NCBI GenBank assembly: GCA_943788195.1
Contig: CALSPH010000003.1
Coordinates: 1-64,000 of the forward strand
Source of the DNA: an uncultured Bacteroidia bacterium
GTDB lineage: Bacteria > Bacteroidota > Bacteroidia > NS11-12g > UBA955
Direction: 5' to 3'
DNA length: 64,000 bases
Within the stretch, counting starts at the first letter, position 1; every line of letters begins with the position of its first letter. The position numbers and the translations under genes were made by a program. The notes below the pieces were generated by a model. That model was not told where the DNA came from and ran no database searches. It saw only the letters and a program-made list of their open reading frames with translations. Of the stretch, positions 19,351 to 28,263 are shown piece by piece.

Positions 19351-20564
19351 TGCAACTCTCCTATCATAAAGATCAAGTAACGGAAGAGTCCATTCATCTA
19401 CCGTATTCAAAAAGTATTTTAAATCGATTGATCATTTTAGGAAGAGAACGTCAATCATTAAAAGGTTCGGAGTCAATAAACGATGATATCACTGCCATGG
19501 TAAATGCAGTTGATTCAATTGAAAATAATCAAGTGATAAATGCTGGTGAGGCTGGAACGGTGCTTCGTTTTGCACTCGCTAAAGCAGCAAATAGCCCGGG
19601 GTATAACAACTACATTCAACGCTCACCAGTATTAGCGACACGGCCAATTCATGAATTAATTGAGTTACTGCAAGAACTGGGCGCGGATATTCAAATCAGA
19701 GATAAGAAAATATGGGTAAAGGGCAGAACATTGAAAGGCGGAACGTTACAAATTGAGGAACAATTGAGTTCCCAGTTCATCAGTGCGCTAATGCTTATTG
19801 GGCATCAAATGGTAGATGACTTACACATTAAATGGAGTGATAAACAAAGCTCATCGAGCTACATTCAACTGACCGCAGAAGTAATGCGATCAGCGGGAAT
19901 AGAACTAGCAATAGGTGAGAATAAAGTAAAGATTAAAACAGATCCAAATTTTACCCTCAAGGAAAAGCCCATCGAACGGGATTGGTCTGCTGCATCATTC
20001 TTTTTTGCCCTCGCACTATTGGATCAATCCAAAACAATTGAATTATTTGAACTGCAGAACCATTCAAAACAAGCTGAGCATAAACTGTTCTTGGATTTGC
20101 AAAAATGGGGGCTATTAAAAGCCATTCAAGCTTCAAAAGGCATCCGTTTTAGCGCAATGGTTGGAAACAAAATACCAAAACAAATTGATTTTACCGATTA
20201 TCCTGATGCTGCATTAAACATCATGCTATGCTGGGCGTTAAACGGGTGGTCGCTGGACGCCACTGGTTTACAAACACTGGATCGCAAAGAAAGTAAGCGA
20301 CTTCAACACTTTACTGCATTACTGAGAAAGCTAAATGTAGAGATCCTTGAACTGAATCAGGATAGAATTCACTTCAACGCGAGCACTGTAAATGTTCCTA
20401 AAAACTTGGAACTATCTTGCCATAACGATCATCGAATTGCGATGGCCTGGGCCCTATTGGCAACGCATGAAAATATAATACTCGAAGGACATTCTTGTGT
20501 AACCAAATCCTTCCCGTATTTTTGGAAAGAAATTAATAAAGCTGGTTTTAAAATAGATGCGTAA
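19350..20564 (+). CDS. aroA: EPSP synthase (3-phosphoshikimate 1-carboxyvinyltransferase)
   Basis: A 404-residue EPSP synthase, joining shikimate 3-phosphate and PEP. Visible motifs are PYSKSILNRLIILG (the usual SKS region), NAGEAGTVLRFALA, SSQFISALMLIG and CHNDHRIAMAWALLA. It is 20-25 residues shorter than the E. coli enzyme but within the range of Bacteroidota forms. The ATG at 19350 shares its A with the aroB stop and is preferred over an upstream in-frame ATG inside aroB. Its end overlaps the aroC start by 8 bases. Confidence 0.93.
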   Translation: MQLSYHKDQVTEESIHLPYSKSILNRLIILGRERQSLKGSESINDDITAMVNAVDSIENNQVINAGEAGTVLRFALAKAANSPGYNNYIQRSPVLATRPIHELIELLQELGADIQIRDKKIWVKGRTLKGGTLQIEEQLSSQFISALMLIGHQMVDDLHIKWSDKQSSSSYIQLTAEVMRSAGIELAIGENKVKIKTDPNFTLKEKPIERDWSAASFFFALALLDQSKTIELFELQNHSKQAEHKLFLDLQKWGLLKAIQASKGIRFSAMVGNKIPKQIDFTDYPDAALNIMLCWALNGWSLDATGLQTLDRKESKRLQHFTALLRKLNVEILELNQDRIHFNASTVNVPKNLELSCHNDHRIAMAWALLATHENIILEGHSCVTKSFPYFWKEINKAGFKIDA

Positions 20565-21637
20565 CACATTGGGTCAAATATTTCAAGTACACACCTTTGG
20601 TGAAAGCCATGGCAAAGGACTGGGCGCGGTTATCGATGGCTGTCCTGCGGGAGTTGTTGTGGATGAAGCACTTTTGCAAAACCATTTAAATAAACGCAGA
20701 CCAGGGCAAAGTAGTATCAGCACAGAACGTTCAGAACATGACCAAGCAGAAATCCTTTCAGGTGTATTTAATGGCAAAACAACCGGAGCCCCTATTGCAG
20801 TTTTGGTTCGCAATGCAGATGCTAAACCTGCTGACTATGATGCGCTCAAAGAGGTGTATCGTCCTTCGCATGCAGATTTTACGTATGCACATAAATATGG
20901 CAACCGAGATTATCGTGGTGGAGGCAGATCGAGTGCACGAACCACCTTGTCTTGGGTAATTGGTGGTGCATTTGCAGCGATGTACTTGAACCAAGTCAGT
21001 TCGATTCAATTGGGCGCTTACGTAAGCCAAGTGCATCAATTAAAATTAAGTAAAAATTATCCCCTTTCTGCCCTACAGCAAATGGATAATGCAGTACGAT
21101 GCCCGGATGTAGAATTGGCGAAAGAAATGGAACAAATCATTTTAGCGGCAAAAAACGATGGAGATAGCCTAGGTGGAACCATCAGCTGTATCATATCCAG
21201 TTTAGATGCAGGACTGGGCGAACCACAATTTGGCAAATTACAGGCGCAACTCGCGCATGCGATGATGAGCATCAACGCCACCAAAGGGTTTGAGTATGGG
21301 TCTGGTTTTGACAGCGCAAATTTCAAAGGCTCAGAACTGAATGATCAACCTGAAATGTTGACTAAAGTGGGTATTAAAACCAAAACGAATAACAGCGGTG
21401 GTATTGTGGGGGGCATAAGTAATGGAGAAGACGTACATTTCAAGGTAGCCTTTAAACCAACGGCCACCATTGGCAAAACCCAGCAAACCATCAATACGGA
21501 TGGCGAAAAAGTAAACCTAGCAGCTAAAGGTCGGGCATGACCCTTGCGTTTTACCACGAGCCGTGGCAATTGTTGAAGCCATGACATGGTTGGTGCTTGC
21601 AGATGCTTGGTTAATGAATTTGAGTAGTAAGGTTTAG
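20557..21637 (+). CDS. aroC: Chorismate synthase, C-terminal end frameshifted by one G
   Basis: The last shikimate enzyme, an FMN-dependent lyase making chorismate from EPSP. Motifs are [51 protein letters not shown] and [12 protein letters not shown]. As written it stops at 21540 with KGRA, but the family continues [19 protein letters not shown], and exactly that text is encoded in the next frame up to 21637. Removing one G from GGG at 21533-21535 restores a 359-residue protein. Because aroC is essential in organisms that make aromatic amino acids, an error in the sequence is more likely than loss. Confidence 0.93.
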
Positions 21638-21749
21638 AACTACTACTCTATGCTATATATCAAGTATCAGCTCAATCACTCCACGCCAATAAAATACTTG
21701 ACTACTTTCTTTTTAAGCGTATCTAGATTATAATTATCTGAAGCTTCAG

Positions 21750-22869
21750 TTACATCTCGTTTGGTTCCATTTTTTTTTGCAATATGGTAATATTCTCTCC
21801 CTTTTGCATGTATGCATTGTTCTCCAAGCTGTCTGACCATACGAAATAAGTAGATTCGGCTTCACTTATGTTGTACTTTTCTGCTAATTTCTTTCGTTTT
21901 GACTCAAGTATCTCAGGATTAAAAGGGGCTTCATCCACTTTAATTTCCCATAAGTCTCGATTGATAAAATGTACACAAAGCATGCGTAATATGGTATCTT
22001 TAGAATCCATCCCATTTTTCACCACAGCAAAAATATCTGAATCGTCCAGTTTGAGGAAATCAGAAAGCATACTTTCATCAAACTCACGCCCCATAAAATG
22101 ATGTATAGGTAAAGAAGCTTTAATCGTGCCTTCTTTAAGAAGCACGCCTGTCCTTCTTAAAATCTGTTTGAGCATGCAATCTCCAACCACTACGGTCTTA
22201 TGCAAATAGACCTGCCAGTACATCAGACGTCTAGCGATCAGGAATTTTTCTACGCTGTAGATTCCTTTTTGCTCAATCACCAATTCTTCATCAGCTACAT
22301 TCAGCATATGAATGAGGCGATCAGCTCCAATAACACCCTCTGAAACCCCAGTATAGAAACTATCCCGACTTAAATAGTCCAAGCGGTCCATGTCTAATTG
22401 GCTACTGATCAATTGGTGTAAAAACTTTTTGGGATGCTCATCCAAAAAGATTTGAATGGCCAAATCCAAGGCACCATTGAATTCCTTATTCATCACCTGC
22501 ATTACATTCAAGGATAACTGTTCGTGATGAATCCCCCTTCACAATAATAAACTCTAAGGTATGTGAAAACGGGCCATGACCAATATCGTGTAAAAGAATA
22601 CCGCAATACAATGCTTCCTCCTCTGCCGGGGTTATTTCTACCCTTTTTTGTTTCAAAACAGCCACTGCCTTGCTCATTAAATGATAGGCTCCCAATGCAT
22701 GCGCAAAACGAGTATGATTTGCCCCAGGATACACCAAGTCAGTCATTCCCAATTGCTTAATCCTACGAAGACGCTGAAAGTACGGGTGCTCTATTATTTT
22801 GAATATCAAGGGGTTCGAGATGGAAATAAATCCCCAAACCGGATCATTGATAATTTTATGTTTATGCAT
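21750..22869 (-). CDS. HD-domain phosphohydrolase, frameshifted by one G
   Basis: A dNTPase-like HD protein. From an ATG at 22869 it reads MHKHKIINDPVWGFISI, then HPYFQRLRRIKQLG, the HD motifs HTRFAHALG and ILLHDIGHGPFSH; the second half (SSQLDMDRLDYLSRD, YWQVYLHKTVV) is in a different frame ending at 21750. One extra C in the plus-strand CCCCC at 22533-22537 explains the break; removing it restores SHTLEFIIVKGIHHEQLSL and a 372-residue protein. Family members hydrolyse deoxynucleotide triphosphates or related phosphates with a metal bound by the H-HD-D set. The gene is divergent from the next ABC exporter. Confidence 0.88.
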
Positions 22870-22999
22870 GGGTGACAAGTTGCGAAGATACCCCTTTTGG
22901 TAAATAGTAGATAGGCAAAAGGCAATAGAAATTTCTTTCCTATTCATCGTTAAAAACATTAACTAATCACTAATTACTACCAACTAAACACTAATTTAA

Positions 23000-23007
23000 T
23001 ACCTTTG
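23000..23007 (+). promoter_or_regulatory. Bacteroidota -7 element for the second ABC exporter
   Basis: TACCTTTG matches TAnnTTTG and ends 5 bases before the TTG start at 23013. Confidence 0.6.
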
Positions 23008-23012
23008 CTGCC

Positions 23013-24845
23013 TTGAAAGCATCACATACCATAAAACGCACCTTGGGTTATGCAGGAAAACTGCATCATTACCTACCTGAATATGTGATTTACACTTTCT
23101 TAGGAGTAATTCTAGGCCTATTTAACATAGCCCTTCTCATTCCAATCCTCGATGTGCTTTTTAACACCGAAAAAATTAGTTCAGAATTGATCGCACCACA
23201 GTCTGCATTCAGTTTGACTTATATTAAAGACCTCTTCTATTATAAGATTAATAGTTTGATTGCTAGCGGAGGTAAAATGTATGGCCTTGCGATGATCTGT
23301 ATGATTATTGGTATCTCTGCCTTGCTCACCAATTTCTTCCGATACATGGCAGCTCGAACCCTCATTCGCTTCAAACTGAATACCATGCAGAATATCCGGA
23401 ATGAATTGTTTGCTCAATATACACGAAGTGATATTGCCTTTTTCCAAAAGAACAAGCGAGGCGATTTAGTAAATACATTAACCTCTGAAGTATTTGAACT
23501 GGAACATAGCCTACTCAGCGCGTATCAAGTCATTTTGAGAGATCCCTTAGTGATTGTTTTCACTTTCATTGGTTTGTTTTACATGAGTTTCAAATTGACC
23601 CTGTTTGCGCTATTATTCTTCCCGATTGCTGGATTCATTATTTCCCGCATCATTAAAAAATTGAAGAGTTATGGTTATTTCAGTCAGGAGTATGCTGCAC
23701 AAATGCTATCCAAGGTGGATGAAACCATAGGCAGCATAAAGATTGTGAAAAGTTTCACGGCAGAAGATAAAACGACCAAAGAGTTTTCAAATATCAATCA
23801 AGAGTTTACGACCAATAGTAAAAAACTCTTTAAGCGCAGAGAACTGGCTGCTCCAAGTTCTGAGTTCATGGGTATACTAGCTGTAATTGGCTTGGTACTA
23901 TTTGGGGGTTATCTTATTTTTAGTAATTCTACCGCCTTAAATGGTGCCACATTTATTGGATATATTGCCTTTTTCACCCAAATGATCCAACCGTTTAAGA
24001 ATTTATCCGGTGCGAGCAGCGGGGTGCAGCGTGGATTAGTTTCGGCAGAAAAGCTCTTCTCCTATTTAGATGAAGAACCAGAAATCAAAGCGATTGAACC
24101 TATCAAAGCATTGCCAGCCTTGCAAAATCAAATTTCTTTTGAAGAGGTGAGTTTTGCGTATGACCAGACCAAGGTGTTGAACAAAATCAACTTGACCGTT
24201 CAAAAGGGGCAAAAAGTAGCTTTGGTGGGTGAAAGTGGCGCAGGAAAATCTACCATTGCCGATTTATGCTCACGCTTTTATGATGTGACCGAAGGAGCTA
24301 TCAAATTTGACAATATCAATATCAAACAAATGACCCTTAAGAATCTTCGATCCTTAGTCGGTATAGTAACGCAGGAACCCATTCTGTTTATGGACACCAT
24401 TGCGAACAATATAAAATACAATACACAATCCAGCGATGAAGAGATGATTGATGCTGCTAAAACAGCGAATGCCCATGATTTCATCATGCAATTGGAAAAT
24501 GGATACGACACCATGGTGGGCGACCGAGGCAATCGCTTAAGTGGTGGACAACGGCAACGAATCACAATTGCCCGTGCGGTACTTAAGAACCCCGAAGTTT
24601 TGGTCTTAGATGAGGCAACCAGTGCATTAGACACCGAGAGTGAAAAAGCGGTTCAGGTGGCCTTAGAACACTTAATGGAAAATCGGACCAGTATAATTAT
24701 TGCCCATCGATTGAGCACGGTAATGAATTGTGATTCAATCATCGTATTGAAACAAGGAGAAATCGTAGAGCAGGGTACGCATCAGGCGCTCATAGCCCAA
24801 AAGGGATATTATGAAAAGCTGGTGAACATGCAAGGCTTGGTGTAG
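23013..24845 (+). CDS. ABC exporter, fused membrane and ATPase domains
   Basis: A 610-residue half-exporter. Six membrane helices (residues about 20-330, starting YVIYTFLGVILGLFNIALLI) precede an ATPase domain with Walker A GESGAGKST near 408, the signature LSGGQRQR near 507 and Walker B VLVLDEATSALD near 528. Like the first exporter at 990 it belongs to the MsbA/lipid-drug group; the substrate is not visible. The TTG start is chosen because it follows the -7 element and no ATG lies before the first membrane helix. Confidence 0.9.
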   Translation: MKASHTIKRTLGYAGKLHHYLPEYVIYTFLGVILGLFNIALLIPILDVLFNTEKISSELIAPQSAFSLTYIKDLFYYKINSLIASGGKMYGLAMICMIIGISALLTNFFRYMAARTLIRFKLNTMQNIRNELFAQYTRSDIAFFQKNKRGDLVNTLTSEVFELEHSLLSAYQVILRDPLVIVFTFIGLFYMSFKLTLFALLFFPIAGFIISRIIKKLKSYGYFSQEYAAQMLSKVDETIGSIKIVKSFTAEDKTTKEFSNINQEFTTNSKKLFKRRELAAPSSEFMGILAVIGLVLFGGYLIFSNSTALNGATFIGYIAFFTQMIQPFKNLSGASSGVQRGLVSAEKLFSYLDEEPEIKAIEPIKALPALQNQISFEEVSFAYDQTKVLNKINLTVQKGQKVALVGESGAGKSTIADLCSRFYDVTEGAIKFDNINIKQMTLKNLRSLVGIVTQEPILFMDTIANNIKYNTQSSDEEMIDAAKTANAHDFIMQLENGYDTMVGDRGNRLSGGQRQRITIARAVLKNPEVLVLDEATSALDTESEKAVQVALEHLMENRTSIIIAHRLSTVMNCDSIIVLKQGEIVEQGTHQALIAQKGYYEKLVNMQGLV

Positions 24846-24994
24846 TTTTAAATGTTTAATTATTAATGTTTTTTACCAATAGATATTTTGACATTGTACT
24901 TTGATAATGTCCTAAAAACCTAAAAACTACTTACTAATTACTCAATCCTGCATAACTTGTCAATAAATGCCCTGAATTTCTCCGATCATACTTT

Positions 24995-25002
24995 TACCTT
25001 TG
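24995..25002 (+). promoter_or_regulatory. Bacteroidota -7 element for the DUF3127 gene
   Basis: TACCTTTG matches TAnnTTTG and ends 4 bases before the ATG at 25007. Confidence 0.6.
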
Positions 25003-25006
25003 CCTC

Positions 25007-25402
25007 ATGGCAGAAATCAACGGAAAAATAAATGTTATTGTAGATAAAGTATCTGGACAAAGCAAAAATGGGGGCGAATGGCAAAAACAAGAATTTGTTA
25101 TTGAAACAGATGGACAGTACCCTAAGAAGGTTTGTTTTTCACTTTGGGGTGACAAAATCAATGTGTTGGAATCATTGAAACCTGGAGATGCTGTAAAAAT
25201 TAGTTTTGATCCCGAAAGCCGAGAATACAACGGCAGATGGTATACGGACTTAAGAGCCTGGAAAATTGAAACTGGTGCTCAATCCAATAATACTGGATTC
25301 ACTCCTCCTCCACCGGCCAGCAATGATGCCCCTGCTTCGGGTAATGCCAATGATGCGTTTACTGCAGCCAGTGACAATGGGGATGACGATTTGCCGTTTT
25401 AA
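25007..25402 (+). CDS. DUF3127 OB-fold-like protein
   Basis: A 131-residue protein of the Bacteroidota family DUF3127. Residues 1-90 (INGKINVIVDKVSGQSKNGG, WQKQEFVIETDG, FDPESREYNGRWYTDLRAW) form an OB-like beta barrel, followed by a Pro/Asn/Ala-rich linker and an acidic tail ending DDDLPF. That tail resembles the C-terminal tip of single-stranded DNA-binding proteins, which recruits repair factors; a DNA-related role is inferred. It has its own promoter. Confidence 0.85.
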   Translation: MAEINGKINVIVDKVSGQSKNGGEWQKQEFVIETDGQYPKKVCFSLWGDKINVLESLKPGDAVKISFDPESREYNGRWYTDLRAWKIETGAQSNNTGFTPPPPASNDAPASGNANDAFTAASDNGDDDLPF

Positions 25403-25479
25403 GGCATTAGATTTAAACAATCTAACCTTCAGATGACTTAGTTCATCCTTATCAAATTCCTTTCTTCGGGTATTTTTCG

Positions 25480-25487
25480 TATCTTTG
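25480..25487 (+). promoter_or_regulatory. Bacteroidota -7 element for the HYC_CC_PP gene
   Basis: TATCTTTG matches TAnnTTTG. An in-frame TTG at 25485 lies inside it, so translation should begin at the GTG at 25500. Confidence 0.6.
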
Positions 25488-25499
25488 AAATCAAGCGAA

Positions 25500-25880
25500 G
25501 TGAAAAAACTTGGAACATATTTATTGCTTGCCTTCTATGCATTAGCTACAGTTGGGTTTTCAGCCAATGTGCATTTTTGTAGTGATGAGGTTGCCGAGAT
25601 CGCCCTTAATTCGGAATTGAGTGATGCTTCCTGTGGGTGTGGCGATGAGGATGAAAGCAGTTCTTGTTGTCAGGAAAAATCGTTTGAATACAAAGTTGAC
25701 ACCAAGCATTTGGCTCAAGCTTTGGTTAACCAAACTACCAAACCCTTTGCCCCTATCTTAACCATTAATCAGCCTTTGACTAAGGCAGAGCTAATTGAAA
25801 CTTTACTTGTTCAAACGTTTAATTTTAAACTCGGTCAAGATCCGCCATTGCGAATTTTGAACTGCGTTTATCGACTTTGA
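25500..25880 (+). CDS. HYC_CC_PP-family membrane-anchored Cys-rich protein
   Basis: A 126-residue protein starting with GTG (MKKLGTYLLLAFYALATVG), whose N-terminus is a signal or membrane anchor. It has the family hallmarks VHFC, the SSCCQ cysteine pair and a late DPP motif (GQDPPL). Similar proteins occur in Bacteroidota next to copper and other metal genes; the role is not established. Here it stands ahead of a Cys-rich peptide and an MbnP-like gene, which supports a metal-related job by context only. Confidence 0.75.
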   Translation: MKKLGTYLLLAFYALATVGFSANVHFCSDEVAEIALNSELSDASCGCGDEDESSSCCQEKSFEYKVDTKHLAQALVNQTTKPFAPILTINQPLTKAELIETLLVQTFNFKLGQDPPLRILNCVYRL

Positions 25881-26006
25881 TCCCCTTTTCTATTTATTAA
25901 CACTGTATTTCTTACATCGTAAGAAATATTTCATTTGAATTCTTCTGATGCACTTTTGCCTGTATAGGTGTGAAAAATCAAACCGGCCACTTAAAAAAAT
26001 AGAAAA

Positions 26007-26210
26007 ATGAAAAACAAGAAAAATATATTAAAAACGACAATAGCAGTGCTTGCAATAGGAACTGCAGGATTATTATACTCATTCAGTGCCACTCCAGCAA
26101 GCTGCTGCGAAGGGCAATCATGCAATACCGAGTGTTGTGGTGAAGTATGTTCATGCAACGGCAATTGCAATCCGAATGGTTGCGAATGCGGATGTGAATG
26201 CTGTAAATAA
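26007..26210 (+). CDS. Small secreted Cys-rich peptide (metallothionein-like)
   Basis: A 67-residue peptide: an N-terminal signal segment (TTIAVLAIGTAGLLYSFSA) followed by a mature part of about 35 residues with more than a dozen cysteines in CC, CxC and CxxxC spacing (CCEG, CSCNGNCN, CECGCECC). Cysteine density like this normally binds soft metals such as Cu or Zn. It lies between a HYC_CC_PP gene and an MbnP-like gene and is closed by a strong terminator. It belongs to no family I can name. Confidence 0.8.
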   Translation: MKNKKNILKTTIAVLAIGTAGLLYSFSATPASCCEGQSCNTECCGEVCSCNGNCNPNGCECGCECCK

Positions 26211-26219
26211 ACTATATTT

Positions 26220-26247
26220 GGTGGAGCCGTTTGGCTCCACCTTTTTT
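26220..26247 (+). terminator. Rho-independent terminator after the Cys-rich peptide
   Basis: Nine-base perfect arms GGTGGAGCC (26220-26228) and GGCTCCACC (26233-26241) with a GTTT loop, followed by TTTTTT. It separates the peptide gene from the MbnP-like gene, whose ATG is 22 bases further on, so partial read-through or attenuation is possible. Confidence 0.9.
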
Positions 26248-26268
26248 AAAACATTAAATACAATAAAA

Positions 26269-27246
26269 ATGAAAAAATATACTCTCTATGCATTAATCCT
26301 TTTAATGGCTTTTAGCTGGTTCCCTAACTTAAAAGCTTCAACTAATGTCAAACTTAAATTCAACCATAAAATTGGCTCTGTAAATTATGCAAAAAATCTT
26401 CAGGTAAAAAACAATTTAGATCATGACTATACCATTACCCGATTAGAGTACTACATCTCAAACGTGATCATTATTCATGATGGAGGTTCAATGGACACAC
26501 TCAAAAACACCTACTTTCTAATGAATCCAAGTGGCGCAACAGAGACGTTAGATCTTGGTTTACGCAGCGTAACCAACATTGAAGCCATACAATTCTCGAT
26601 TGGAGTTGACCCTTTCAATAACCATGCGAATCCAGCCAGTTTCATGGCAGGACATCCCTTAGCACCTAAATCTCCTTCAATGCATTGGGGATGGACTTCG
26701 GGCTATCGTTTTTTGGCAATTGAAGGCAAATCTGGGAGTAGTTTAAACCAGACTTATCAACTCCATGGTCTTTGGGATGCCAATTATTATAGTCTTCGAA
26801 TACCTGTTGCTGCAATCGATGACAATGGAGCAAAGGTGATTGAACTGAATGCTGATTATGACAAAGTGTTACATGACATATCCATCAATTCAGGGGTTAT
26901 AGCACATGGGGACAATACCAGTGATCGAAAAGCATTGCAAAATATGAGAGATTCTGTTTTCACGAACACAAACGGTCAAGGAGACATATTATCAATCAAA
27001 GCAATCGACAAAAGCAAAACAATTTTAACGTACCCCAATCCCGCACAATTGAATGCTCAAATAAATCTTACGGTAAACAGTACTGAACAGGTATACTACA
27101 AAGTAATCAATCTCAAGGGTGCGGTTATTAAGCAGACTTTGCTCGGCACTACAAAACTATTTATTGATAAACCTGGTATGTATACCATTCAAGCTTTTAC
27201 TGCAGCCAACACGCTGGTAGCAATGAAAAGACAAATCGTTTTATAG
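26269..27246 (+). CDS. MbnP-like copper protein with T9SS sorting tail
   Basis: A 325-residue secreted protein. Residues 1-23 are a signal peptide (MKKYTLYALILLMAFSWFPN). The body matches the MbnP family, with LEYYISNV near residue 63 and the HWGW motif at about 139-142 (PSMHWGWTSGYRFL). In studied MbnP proteins a Trp is oxidised to kynurenine by the diheme enzyme MbnH and copper is then bound. The C-terminal 80 residues (TYPNPAQLNAQ onward) are a T9SS sorting domain. The ATG at 26269 is chosen because the reading frame before it runs through the Cys-rich gene and terminator. Two diheme genes follow directly. Confidence 0.85.
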   Translation: MKKYTLYALILLMAFSWFPNLKASTNVKLKFNHKIGSVNYAKNLQVKNNLDHDYTITRLEYYISNVIIIHDGGSMDTLKNTYFLMNPSGATETLDLGLRSVTNIEAIQFSIGVDPFNNHANPASFMAGHPLAPKSPSMHWGWTSGYRFLAIEGKSGSSLNQTYQLHGLWDANYYSLRIPVAAIDDNGAKVIELNADYDKVLHDISINSGVIAHGDNTSDRKALQNMRDSVFTNTNGQGDILSIKAIDKSKTILTYPNPAQLNAQINLTVNSTEQVYYKVINLKGAVIKQTLLGTTKLFIDKPGMYTIQAFTAANTLVAMKRQIVL

Positions 27247-27255
27247 AATAATACT

Positions 27256-28263
27256 TTGAATAAACTGGTCTCTATATTATGCATAGCGACTTTGTTGGTT
27301 GCTTGTACACGGGATAAAAAAACGCTTGTAACCAATGCATTTGCTAGCCAATTCGCAATGCCTATCATGCCTATACCTGCCAACAATTTGCCATCCAAAG
27401 ATCGCATTGCGCTAGGAAAGTATTTGTTTTACAATCCTGCTTTGTCCAAAGACAGCAGCGTTAGTTGTTCATCCTGTCATCTTCCTGAACATTCATTTAC
27501 CGATCAAAGAAAGTTCAGTATTGGCAGTGATAAACAATTGGGAACAAGTAACTCTCCTAGCTTAGCAAATATTGGATTCCATCCTTACTTTACTCGAGCA
27601 GGTGGTGTGCAAAGTTTAGAAATTCAAGTACTCGTGCCCATTCAAGAGCACAATGAATTTAACTTCAACCTATTGAAGATTGAATCCAGATTATTGCAAG
27701 ATTCGTATTTTAAAAAAATGGCAAGCCAAGCATATCCAAGCAAAGAGCCCTATTTCGCCATTACGGCATCCATTGCAGCTTTCGAAAGAACATTGGTCTC
27801 CAATCAAAGTAGGTTTGACCAATACATTCAAGGGCTTAGCTCTTTGAATGAACAAGAGCGAAAGGGCTTGGAATTATTCTTTGGCTCGCGAACCAATTGC
27901 AGTCAGTGCCATGGTGGATTTAATTTTACCAATTATACCTTTGCCAACAATGGGGCCACTCAAATTAAAAATGACAGTGGCCGATATCAAATCACACATC
28001 GCAAAGAAGACATTGGCTTATTTAAAGTTCCAAGTTTGCGCAATATAGCTTTAACAGCTCCTTATATGCATGACGGCAGCTTAAACAGCCTTAGAAGTGT
28101 TCTCAAGTCCTATAATAAAGGGGGTAACAGCACACACTTCAACAATCAAACACAAATTAAAAAACTTCATTTGAATGAGAACGAACTTGCTCAATTAGAA
28201 GCTTTCTTACACACGTTAACGGACATGAATTTTGTCCATAACCCTAAATTTAAAAAACAATGA
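27256..28263 (+). CDS. Diheme cytochrome c peroxidase/MbnH-like lipoprotein (first copy)
   Basis: A 335-residue protein of the MauG/CcpA family. It begins with TTG and a lipoprotein signal (ILCIATLLVACTRDK). Two heme-binding motifs are visible: CSSCH at residues 71-75 and CSQCH at about 215-219, plus the APYMHDGSL block near 275. The family reduces peroxide or oxidises a partner protein; next to an MbnP-like gene the MbnH role (making kynurenine in MbnP) is likely. It overlaps the second diheme gene by 4 bases (ATGA). Confidence 0.88.
   Translation: MNKLVSILCIATLLVACTRDKKTLVTNAFASQFAMPIMPIPANNLPSKDRIALGKYLFYNPALSKDSSVSCSSCHLPEHSFTDQRKFSIGSDKQLGTSNSPSLANIGFHPYFTRAGGVQSLEIQVLVPIQEHNEFNFNLLKIESRLLQDSYFKKMASQAYPSKEPYFAITASIAAFERTLVSNQSRFDQYIQGLSSLNEQERKGLELFFGSRTNCSQCHGGFNFTNYTFANNGATQIKNDSGRYQITHRKEDIGLFKVPSLRNIALTAPYMHDGSLNSLRSVLKSYNKGGNSTHFNNQTQIKKLHLNENELAQLEAFLHTLTDMNFVHNPKFKKQ

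Noticed and set aside
20583-21587. Several minus-strand open frames across aroC
   Set aside because: They lie opposite a conserved enzyme gene, match no family and have no promoter; they are shadows of the coding strand.
26086-26268. Longer MbnP-like reading frame beginning inside the Cys-rich gene
   Set aside because: The extension runs through the Cys-rich gene in another frame and through the terminator; the signal peptide starts at 26269.
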